From positions 1 through 36,179 of the forward strand of contig JAGVTM010000587.1 in NCBI GenBank assembly GCA_019136785.1: DNA of 36,179 nucleotides. Reading direction: 5' to 3'. The position numbers and the translations under genes were made by a program. The notes under the pieces are model-generated. The model was not told where the DNA came from. It did not search any database and saw nothing but the letters and a program-made list of their open reading frames with translations. The stretch is from Chloroflexota bacterium (lineage in GTDB: Bacteria; Chloroflexota; Anaerolineae; Promineifilales; Promineifilaceae). Shown piece after piece: positions 15,173 through 21,172 of this stretch (positions are counted from its first letter, which is position 1; each line of letters starts with the position of its first letter).

Positions 15173-15235
15173 GGTGCAAGGCACTGGCCTAATCGTTTGA
15201 GCCAGTTGGAAGTTTGGCGGCCAGTGCCTCGCACC
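15173..15235. repeat. Long inverted repeat between dnaK and dnaJ
   Basis: Arms 15173-15189 and 15219-15235 are 17 bp with one mismatch (GGTGCAAGGCACTGGCC against GGTGCGAGGCACTGGCC in complement), with a 29-nt loop. The RNA hairpin lies in the intercistronic spacer of the operon and could reduce or stabilise expression of dnaJ-prmA relative to dnaK. Confidence 0.65.
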
Positions 15236-15247
15236 TGGAGTGGGGTA

Positions 15248-17131
15248 TTACGTAAACTCCCCTTCAATCACATCTTCATCCCGCCCGGCAGAGCCGTCCG
15301 CGCCGCCGGCGGCCTGGTCGCCGCCTGGCTGCTGGTACATGCTCATGCCAATTTGCTGCAAGGTCGCTTGCAGCTTATCTGATTCACGCCGCGTCGCATC
15401 CAGGTTGCCGCTTTGCCGCGCCGCTTTCACGGCGTCTATGCCCGCTTGCAGCGACTGCTTCTGGCCCGCGCTGATTTTCTCCTCGTTCTCTTTCATGAAC
15501 TTCTCGGCGCTGTAAACCAGGTTTTCCGCCTGGTTCATCGTCTCCACCGTCGTCTTGCGCTCGGCATCTTCTGAAGCGTGCTGCTCGGCGTCCTTCACCA
15601 TGCGCTCGATTTCCCGCTCATCCAAACCGCTGGAAGGCAAAATCTGCATGGACTGCTGCCGCCCCGTCGCCTTATCTTTGGCGCCGACGTTCAAGATGCC
15701 GTCGGCGTTAATGTCAAAGGTGACTTCAATTTGCGGCACGCCGCGCGGGGCAGGCGGCAAGCCATCGAGAATGAAGCGGCCCAGGCTCTTGTTGTCGTGG
15801 GCCATGGGGCGTTCGCCCTGCACCACGTGAATCTCTACCTGCGTTTGGCCGTCGGCGGCGGTGGAGAAGACCTGGCTCTTCTTGGTGGGGATGGTGGTGT
15901 TGCGCTCAATCAGCGGCGTGGCTACGGCCCCCAGCGTTTCGATGCTCAGGGTCAGCGGGGTTACGTCCAGCAGCAGCACGTCCTTGACGTCGCCGCCCAA
16001 CACGCCTGCCTGAATGGCGGCGCCAATGCCCACCACTTCGTCGGGATTGACGCCCTTGTGCGGCTCGCGGCCAAAGAATTTACGCACGGCTTCTTGAATT
16101 GCCGGCATGCGCGTCATCCCGCCCACCAGCACCACGTCATGAATATCGGAGGCGCTCAAGCCGGCGTCCTTCAAGGCGCGGCGGCAGGGGTCAATGGAAC
16201 GCTGGATCAGGTCTTCGGTTAGCTGTTCCAGCTTAGCCCGCGTCAGGGTCAGATTGAGGTGTTTGGGCCCGGCGGCGTCTGCCGTAATGTAGGGCAGGTT
16301 GATCTCCGTCTGCATGGTGGTGGACAGTTCAATTTTGGCCTTTTCCGCCGCTTCGCGCAGCCGCTGCAAAGCCTGGCGATCCTGGCGCAGGTCAATGCCT
16401 TGATCCATCTTGAACTGATCCGCCGCCCAATCAATGATGCGCAGGTCGAAGTCGTCGCCGCCCAGGAAGGTGTCGCCATTGGTGGACTTCACTTCAAAGA
16501 CGCCGTCGCCCACTTCCAGGATAGAGATGTCAAACGTGCCGCCGCCCAGGTCGTAGACGGCAATGGTTTGCTCTTTGCTGCTGCCTAAGCCATATGCCAG
16601 GGAGGAGGCGGTCGGTTCGTTGACGATGCGCAGCACTTCCAGCCCGGCAATGCGGCCCGCGTCTTTGGTGGCCTGGCGCTGGCTGTCGTTGAAATATGCC
16701 GGCACAGTAATCACCGCCTGCGTCACCGGCTGCCCCAGGTAAGCCTCGGCGTCGGTCTTGATCTTCTGCAAAATCATGGCCGAAATTTCCGGCGGGGAAT
16801 ATTCGCGTTCGTTCATGACCACGCGCAGGTCGCCGTTGGGGGCGCGGCGCACGTCGTAGGGCACATATTCGCGCGCCCGCTTCACTTCGGGATCGTCATA
16901 TTTGCGCCCCATGAAGCGCTTCACGGAGAAAATGGTGTTGTGCGGGTTGACGACCGCCTGCCGCTTAGCCACCTGCCCCACCAGGCGCTCGCCCGTCTTG
17001 GCGTTGACCGCCACCACAGAGGGGAAAAGGCGGCTGCCTTCCGCGCTGGGGATGACGGTGGGTTCGCCGCCTTCCATGACGGCGGCTACTGAGTTTGTCG
17101 TTCCGAGGTCTATTCCAATTATTTTGCCCAT
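15248..17131 (-). CDS. dnaK: Molecular chaperone DnaK (Hsp70)
   Basis: The 627-residue ATP-driven chaperone has the actin-like ATPase domain from GIDLGTTNS (residues 5-13), through [17 protein letters not shown] and [12 protein letters not shown], to [11 protein letters not shown] hydrophobic linker ([10 protein letters not shown]) near 390 connects it to the substrate domain. The lid ends in DEDVIEGEF, close to the usual acidic tail. It works with GrpE and DnaJ encoded beside it. Start [10 protein letters not shown] is the normal one. A TGCCGGCA octamer lies inside the coding region near 16700. Everything is intact. Confidence 0.98.
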   Translation of the reverse strand: MGKIIGIDLGTTNSVAAVMEGGEPTVIPSAEGSRLFPSVVAVNAKTGERLVGQVAKRQAVVNPHNTIFSVKRFMGRKYDDPEVKRAREYVPYDVRRAPNGDLRVVMNEREYSPPEISAMILQKIKTDAEAYLGQPVTQAVITVPAYFNDSQRQATKDAGRIAGLEVLRIVNEPTASSLAYGLGSSKEQTIAVYDLGGGTFDISILEVGDGVFEVKSTNGDTFLGGDDFDLRIIDWAADQFKMDQGIDLRQDRQALQRLREAAEKAKIELSTTMQTEINLPYITADAAGPKHLNLTLTRAKLEQLTEDLIQRSIDPCRRALKDAGLSASDIHDVVLVGGMTRMPAIQEAVRKFFGREPHKGVNPDEVVGIGAAIQAGVLGGDVKDVLLLDVTPLTLSIETLGAVATPLIERNTTIPTKKSQVFSTAADGQTQVEIHVVQGERPMAHDNKSLGRFILDGLPPAPRGVPQIEVTFDINADGILNVGAKDKATGRQQSMQILPSSGLDEREIERMVKDAEQHASEDAERKTTVETMNQAENLVYSAEKFMKENEEKISAGQKQSLQAGIDAVKAARQSGNLDATRRESDKLQATLQQIGMSMYQQPGGDQAAGGADGSAGRDEDVIEGEFT

Positions 17132-17189
17132 GTTCTTCTCTGTTTTGTAGATTTATGTTCAGGCAGGTTTGAAACCTGCCGCTACCGTA

Positions 17190-17738
17190 TCAATTGGCGA
17201 CAGCCACCATAGCCGGGCGGATGATGCGTTCGCCGCGGCGGTAGCCGGTCTGCAGTTCCTGCGCCACGGTGCCGCTTTCATACGCGGCGGCGTCCACCTG
17301 CATCACGGCTTCGTGCAAATTGGGATCAAATGGTTGTCCCACAGCCTGGATCGGTTCAATGTTCATGCCTTCCAGGATACCGTACAGTTTGCGCTGCACC
17401 AGTTCAATGCCGGCATACCAGCTATCCTGCGCCACCGCTGCCGGCACAGCCGTCATGGCCCGGTCAAAATCATCCAATGCCGGCAGCAGCTTCTTCACCA
17501 CATCCACCAGCGCATTGTTATAGGCGTCTAGCTGCTGCCTTTCCATGCGCTTGCGGGCATTGGCAAACTCCGCCCGCTCGCGCAGCCAGCCATCGCGGTA
17601 CTCCGCCGCTTCCGCCTGCGCCTGCGCCAACCGCTCTTCCAGCGACAACGCCCCATCGCCCGCCGCCGCGACTGCCGCCGCTTCCACCCCATTCCCAGAT
17701 TCCCCAACTACCGCTTCATTTTCCATATCCATTCCCAT
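17190..17738 (-). CDS. grpE: Nucleotide exchange factor GrpE
   Basis: GrpE exchanges ADP for ATP on DnaK. The 182-residue product has a disordered acidic N-terminus, a long helix (about 30-75, LAQAQAEAAEYRDGWLRERA) and the beta-wing domain with FDPNLHEAVMQV and a GYRRGERIIRPAMVAV end, all GrpE hallmarks. ATG 17738 is preceded by GAGGGGG 4 nt away. The Shine-Dalgarno is joined directly to a run of CCTCATA heptamers (TATGAGG on the coding strand). It lies 23 bp from hrcA and 58 bp from dnaK, in one operon. Confidence 0.95.
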   Translation of the reverse strand: MGMDMENEAVVGESGNGVEAAAVAAAGDGALSLEERLAQAQAEAAEYRDGWLRERAEFANARKRMERQQLDAYNNALVDVVKKLLPALDDFDRAMTAVPAAVAQDSWYAGIELVQRKLYGILEGMNIEPIQAVGQPFDPNLHEAVMQVDAAAYESGTVAQELQTGYRRGERIIRPAMVAVAN

Positions 17739-17745
17739 TACACCC

Positions 17746-17772
17746 CCTCATACCTCATACCTCATACCTCAT
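17746..17772. repeat. Heptanucleotide microsatellite, hrcA-grpE junction
   Basis: CCTCATA repeats about 3.9 times across the hrcA stop codon (17762-17764) and directly before the grpE ribosome-binding site. The same 7-mer array occurs at 21067-21100 (reverse orientation) and twice in 30066-30203. Because it is seven bases long, loss or gain of a unit shifts hrcA's end and the spacing to grpE. Confidence 0.8.
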
Positions 17773-18811
17773 CAATCACATTCCCCATTTCCTGGCGCGG
17801 CTTTGCCACGTAATAGTCGCTGAGCAAATTGCTCATCAACCCGGCCACGTAGCGCACGGCAGAAATGTTGCGGCTGTACGACATGCGCGTGGGGCCCAAG
17901 ACCGCCAGCGCCCCCGTCAACTCATCCGCCACGCCATAATGGGACAGAATGATGGTGCAATCTTTCAACTCTTCCCAGCGACCTTCGCCGCCAATCACCA
18001 CCTGCACGCCAGACGTGCCGGGCTTGAGCGTATCCGCCAGCAGCGACGCCAGAAACGTGCGCTCTTCCAGCACGCGCACCGCCTGCCGCGTGCCCTCGTC
18101 TTCCAGGATGTTCAGCAAGCCATCGCGGTACACCTCGCTGATTTCGCGCGAATCCGCCCGCCGCAAGATGCTCAGCAGCAGCGTCACCACGTCCCGTTCC
18201 AGGGCGTCTTCCAACTGGCTCAGACGGGCGGAAATCTCGTCAAAAGACATACCCTCAAACAACTGGTTAATGCGCATGGCGGCCATACTCAACCGGTTCT
18301 GCGACAGCGGCTCGGCCAGCGTTAACATCTGCTGCTTCACTTCGCCGCCAAACAGCACCAGGATCATGAGCACCAGCCGCCCTTGCGTGGAGATAAGCTG
18401 CACGTGCTTAAAGCGGTTCAACATGGGGCGCGGCGAGGTGACAAAACTGGCGCCATGCGAGGTGCGCGCCAGAATGGCTGCCGCCAGCCTGATCCACTGC
18501 TCCAGGTCCAGGCGCGCCTGGTGAAACTGGTGGCGGATCATGGAACGCTCGTCGGAGGGCAGCTCAAATTCGCCCAACAGCCGCTGCACAAAATAGCGGT
18601 AGCCCTTTTCCGTGGGAATGCGCCCCGCCGAGGTGTGCAACTGCGTCAGGAAACCCAGGCTGTCCAGCGCCGCCATCTCATTACGCACGGTGGCCGGGCT
18701 GACGTCCAGCCCATACGCTTCCACCAGGGTGCGCGAACCGACGGGCATGCCTGTTTCAATATAGGTGCGCGTGATCAGCGCCAAGACTTGCTGCTGTCGT
18801 TCCGTTAACAT
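17762..18811 (-). CDS. hrcA: Heat-inducible transcription repressor HrcA
   Basis: HrcA binds the CIRCE operator and represses the chaperone operon until unfolded proteins titrate it away. The 349-residue product has the winged-helix DNA-binding domain in residues 1-80 (LTERQQQVLALIT through SPATVRNEMAALDSLGFLTQLHTSAGRIPTEKGYRYF, recognisable by its SAGRIPT core), then the GAF-like HrcA core and dimerisation domain. It is first in the operon, with a perfect CIRCE at 18859-18885 and a promoter at 18900-18928. A strong hairpin (18823-18855) lies 12 nt before the ATG. AGGCAG is the only ribosome-binding candidate. Self-regulation is expected. Confidence 0.96.
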   Translation of the reverse strand: MLTERQQQVLALITRTYIETGMPVGSRTLVEAYGLDVSPATVRNEMAALDSLGFLTQLHTSAGRIPTEKGYRYFVQRLLGEFELPSDERSMIRHQFHQARLDLEQWIRLAAAILARTSHGASFVTSPRPMLNRFKHVQLISTQGRLVLMILVLFGGEVKQQMLTLAEPLSQNRLSMAAMRINQLFEGMSFDEISARLSQLEDALERDVVTLLLSILRRADSREISEVYRDGLLNILEDEGTRQAVRVLEERTFLASLLADTLKPGTSGVQVVIGGEGRWEELKDCTIILSHYGVADELTGALAVLGPTRMSYSRNISAVRYVAGLMSNLLSDYYVAKPRQEMGNVIDEV

Positions 18812-18822
18812 ACTGCCTGTTC

Positions 18823-18855
18823 AGAAACCGAGTTTTTTGAAAAAACTCGGTTTCT
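18823..18855. repeat. Hairpin between CIRCE and hrcA start (family copy 1)
   Basis: AGAAACCGAGTTTTTT and its exact complement stand back to back (16-bp arms, 1-nt loop). A second member with 14-bp arms is at 19840-19870, there also just before a ribosome-binding site. On the coding (minus) strand the hairpin follows CIRCE and precedes the start codon of hrcA by 12 nt, so it lies in the leader. Confidence 0.8.
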
Positions 18856-18858
18856 ATA

Positions 18859-18885
18859 TTAGCACTCCCCACCTGCGAGTGCTAA
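18859..18885. promoter_or_regulatory. CIRCE operator (HrcA binding site)
   Basis: TTAGCACTC (18859-18867), nine bases, GAGTGCTAA (18877-18885) is an exact match to the CIRCE consensus TTAGCACTC-N9-GAGTGCTAA. It lies between promoter and hrcA, overlapping or just downstream of the predicted start site. This supports HrcA repression of hrcA-grpE-dnaK-dnaJ-prmA. Confidence 0.97.
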
Positions 18886-18899
18886 AAATGCCAGGGAAT

Positions 18900-18928
18900 A
18901 TGTTATCATGCCCCCCAACAGGCGTCAA
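18900..18928 (-). promoter_or_regulatory. Promoter of the hrcA operon
   Basis: On the minus strand TTGACG (18928-18923) and TAACAT (18905-18900) are separated by 17 bp. The start site would be near 18893, a few bases upstream of CIRCE, the expected geometry for repression. Confidence 0.75.
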
Positions 18929-18978
18929 ATAAAAATTATGTTAGATTACGCCTGTGGCGGCGGCTCCCCGCCCTCCCC

Positions 18979-19389
18979 CTACATGCCCTCCCGCGACACA
19001 ATACGCTGCCAGGCATGGCCGGCAAAAAGGGCCACCGCGACGGCTTCCGCCACCCGCCCGGCAAATAGAACCCAACGCCCGCCGCCAAACGTTGTGCCGG
19101 CAACTACCAGCCAGATGCCCAGGTTCAGCAGCCCAAAAGCGACTTGAGCGTATCGCGCTTTGGGCCGGGCGGGTTTCTCCCAGTAACGGGGCAAAATCCA
19201 GAATGCCACCCCCATCGTCAACTGCACCACCCAACCCACCAGCAAGAACTCAATGTGTGCCGGCAGCCAGCCCCACAGAGCCGGATGCAGCGGTACGCCC
19301 TTGTGCGTTAGCAGCAGCGCCCCCACGGTGAACCCCAACAGGAGGTAGATAAAAGCAGCGCGAATAATCCACCGGCTGAAACGAGGCAT
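18979..19389 (-). CDS. Four-helix membrane protein, heme-copper oxidase subunit I-like
   Basis: The 136-residue protein has four hydrophobic helices (about 11-29, 40-63, 80-100, 107-125). Helix two carries HIEFLLVGWVVQLTMGVAFWILP, with a His at 45 and the GW...P pattern of a CcoN/NorB-type helix, suggesting one heme ligand. Full subunit I has 12 or more helices, so this is a fragment-like mini-protein or a distinct small family. It is a paralogue of the gene 3 bp upstream (MPRxxRWxIRxAFxYL start, same helix pattern). GGAGAG lies 7 nt before the start. Function is not demonstrated; a small membrane heme protein is the best guess. Confidence 0.75.
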   Translation of the reverse strand: MPRFSRWIIRAAFIYLLLGFTVGALLLTHKGVPLHPALWGWLPAHIEFLLVGWVVQLTMGVAFWILPRYWEKPARPKARYAQVAFGLLNLGIWLVVAGTTFGGGRWVLFAGRVAEAVAVALFAGHAWQRIVSREGM

Positions 19390-19392
19390 CCC

Positions 19393-19824
19393 CTACTCTC
19401 CGCGATACTTTTCTTTGATGCGGGGCCAGGAGAGGGTCACGAAAATGACCGCCGCCAGCCATTGCAGCAGCGCCGCCGCCGCCAACAGCCAGCCAAACCC
19501 GCCATCCGGCTTGACGCTGTGCAGGGGTTCGCCCACCACGCGCAGCAGCAGCCCGCCATTCAACAAGCCGTAGCTGATCCAACCCAGGCGCACGTTGCCG
19601 CGCGGGCGGCTGCGGCTGATGATGGGAAACATCCAGTAAATGACGCCAAAGATCATCTGCGTCACCCACCCCACCAGGAACAGATGGAAGTAAGCCGGGG
19701 TCATGGTGCGGAGGAAATAGGGCAGATTTACGTCATTGGGCAGCGCCAGCGCCGCCGCCAGCAGCAAAGCCGCCGCCAGGTAAACGAAAGCCGAACGGAT
19801 ATACCAGCGCGTCAAACGGGGCAT
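19393..19824 (-). CDS. Four-helix membrane protein, paralogue of its neighbour
   Basis: The 143-residue integral protein has helices at about 11-29, 43-67, 80-98 and 110-132. Segment FHLFLVGWVTQMIFGVIYWMFP has His at 47 aligned with His 45 of the next gene. It is probably a product of tandem duplication and resembles heme-copper oxidase subunit I helices. ATG 19824 was chosen over the longer frame from 19881 because AAGGGAA stands 6 nt before it and the extended part would be the hairpin region. The two genes form an operon with only 3 bp between them. One heme-like His per subunit hints at a heteromeric complex; this is inference. Confidence 0.75.
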   Translation of the reverse strand: MPRLTRWYIRSAFVYLAAALLLAAALALPNDVNLPYFLRTMTPAYFHLFLVGWVTQMIFGVIYWMFPIISRSRPRGNVRLGWISYGLLNGGLLLRVVGEPLHSVKPDGGFGWLLAAAALLQWLAAVIFVTLSWPRIKEKYRGE

Positions 19825-19839
19825 AATGATTTCCCTTCG

Positions 19840-19870
19840 GAAACCGAGTTTTTGGGAAAAACTCGGTTTC
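19840..19870. repeat. Hairpin upstream of the 19824 gene (family copy 2)
   Basis: GAAACCGAGTTTTT and AAAAACTCGGTTTC are perfect 14-bp arms around GGG. It stands directly before the ribosome-binding site of the four-helix operon, the same relative place as copy 1 before hrcA. The shared position suggests either a leader regulatory element or a preferred insertion site. Confidence 0.8.
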
Positions 19871-19906
19871 TCTGTCTTCATTGCGCTTGCTATTCTACCA
19901 GAAATC

Positions 19907-19969
19907 AGAAACCATAGATTGGTTCAATCTTCCAGATTGAACCAATCTAATCCAAAGAACGCGGTTTCT
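19907..19969. repeat. Nested palindrome
   Basis: The core arms 19916-19930 and 19934-19948 (AGATTGGTTCAATCT with its complement) are perfect over 15 bp with a TCC loop. Outer 7-bp arms AGAAACC (19907-19913) and GGTTTCT (19963-19969) resemble the ends of the GAAACCGAG hairpins, suggesting an insertion of one repeat into another. Confidence 0.7.
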
Positions 19970-20149
19970 ATGCGCCAGGGTTGCCGCTGCCGGCATTTTC
20001 CATTATCATTTTCCCCATCAACCACAGCCATAAGTTTAACAGGAGGAGAACGCCAGCCTGCCATTTTCACTAAAAACTTGCTCCCAACCCTTCGGAATTT
20101 GCTGCCACAAAACAGCATCCAACTGCCTCTGCACACATTCGGAAAAATA

Positions 20150-20233
20150 TGGGCGTCGTGGCAGCCCGAATGGGCGTCGTGGCAGCCTGAATGGGCGTCG
20201 TGGCAGCCCAGATGGATATTCCCGCAGCCCCAA
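20150..20233. repeat. 21-bp tandem repeats
   Basis: Three units of ATGGGCGTCGTGGCAGCCYR type start at 20150, 20171 and 20192, with a decayed fourth to about 20233. They lie within the 5' region of the following gene, about 70-155 bp before its start. Translated, either strand would encode seven-residue repeats, but no coding evidence exists. Confidence 0.75.
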
Positions 20234-20305
20234 CGGGTATCTCCATCCTTTAATCAACCGCTTACGTCGGGGCAACCCATACCCTTTACCTCGGAGGAAA
20301 TTATC

Positions 20306-21019
20306 ATGGCTTTTTCACAATCGCAACTGCAACGAAAAATGGAAATCTTTACGCGCAATGGACTGACGGTGGAAGCGCAGGCGGTCCTTGCCGGCATTGG
20401 CTACACGCCGGCAGAGTTGACCAACGGCAGTACGCTGCTGCAAACGTGGATCACGGCGCGCACCGAAATAAAGGCACAGAGCGCCGCCCAAAAATTAGCC
20501 ACCAATACGGAAGCGTTGGCGCAAAAAGCGGCGGAACTGGAAGCCGTCAACTTTGCCGGCACAGTGCGCACCCTTTACGGCGACGATGAAGTTGTCCTCA
20601 CTGCCCTGGGGCTGCAAACTCAATATGAAACCATCATTGACCCCGAAACGGGCGAACCCGTGCAGCAAGCCGTCCGCCCGCCGCGAGACACCGCTTCGCA
20701 AATTGCCCGCTGGAGTCTGCTCTTTACCAACGCCGGCGGGCTGGAGCAGTCCGTTCAGGATGCCCTGACTGCCGCCGGTTGGGACGCCGCCCGCATTGCC
20801 GCCGCCCTGGCCCTGGTACAGGCATACGCCGCCGCCGATAACGCGCAGCAGCAAGCTATCCAGGCGCACCAGGCGCAATCCGCCGCCGCCCAGGCTGCCC
20901 ACGCCGCCGCCTACCAGTGGTACAGCCAGGCGGCCCGCCTCAGTAAACTGGCAATCAAACGCGCCGACCCGGCCAACGCCGCCCAACTGCGCGAACTCCT
21001 GGGCTTCCCTCCCCAATAA
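20306..21019 (+). CDS. Unrecognised Ala-rich helical protein, 237 aa
   Basis: I do not recognise the family. The protein is predicted almost fully alpha-helical: a helical N-terminus (QLQRKMEIFTRNGLT), a coiled segment with AQKAAELEAV, a less helical middle (TALGLQTQYETIIDPETGEPV), and an Ala/Gln-rich C-terminal helical bundle (SAAAQAAHAAAYQWYS). There is no signal or membrane helix. GGAGG lies about 11 nt upstream of ATG 20306; the longer frame from 19826 would have to code through the tandem repeat and palindromes, so it was rejected. It ends just before a strong terminator (21022-21066), suggesting a single-gene transcript. The bundle is reminiscent of structural or vesicle-like helical proteins, but no function is claimed. 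Confidence 0.75.
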   Translation: MAFSQSQLQRKMEIFTRNGLTVEAQAVLAGIGYTPAELTNGSTLLQTWITARTEIKAQSAAQKLATNTEALAQKAAELEAVNFAGTVRTLYGDDEVVLTALGLQTQYETIIDPETGEPVQQAVRPPRDTASQIARWSLLFTNAGGLEQSVQDALTAAGWDAARIAAALALVQAYAAADNAQQQAIQAHQAQSAAAQAAHAAAYQWYSQAARLSKLAIKRADPANAAQLRELLGFPPQ

Positions 21020-21021
21020 CG

Positions 21022-21066
21022 CCCAAAAGACCTGCCAGGTCTACCAGACCTGGCAGGTCTTTTGGG
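21022..21066. terminator. Perfect 21-bp hairpin, probable bidirectional terminator
   Basis: CCCAAAAGACCTGCCAGGTCT (21022-21042) and its exact complement (21046-21066) have a 3-nt loop, with TTTT on the 3' side inside the stem. It lies between the convergent genes at 21019 and 21171. Its AGACCTGCCAGGTCT core is of a known dispersed palindrome type. Confidence 0.75.
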
Positions 21067-21100
21067 TATGAGGTATGAGGTATGAGGTATGAGGTATGAG
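21067..21100. repeat. TATGAGG heptamer array, 4.9 copies
   Basis: Five near-perfect TATGAGG units follow the terminator. Related arrays are at 17746-17772 and 30106-30198. Confidence 0.85.
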
Positions 21101-21129
21101 TGTGCCTGGCGGGTGTGGCATGTGCCCCC

Positions 21130-21172
21130 CCATTAACCATTCACAAATTCACAAATTCACCCATTAATTATT
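21130..21172. repeat. AT-rich 3'-flank repeat, copy 2 of 3
   Basis: Same module as 4971-5013, with two ACAAATTC units instead of one. It abuts the stop of the restriction-modification gene (21171-21173). Confidence 0.8.

Noticed and set aside
14402-15382. 326-residue plus-strand ORF
   Set aside because: It is antisense to dnaJ, with no recognisable domain; the minus frame has the J domain and zinc motifs.
17330-18325. 331-residue plus-strand ORF
   Set aside because: It runs antisense over grpE and hrcA and across their junction, with Pro/His-rich noise.
19826-20305. 160-residue N-terminal extension of the 20306 gene
   Set aside because: It would code through two hairpins and the 21-bp repeat and has no ribosome-binding site, while GGAGG precedes 20306.
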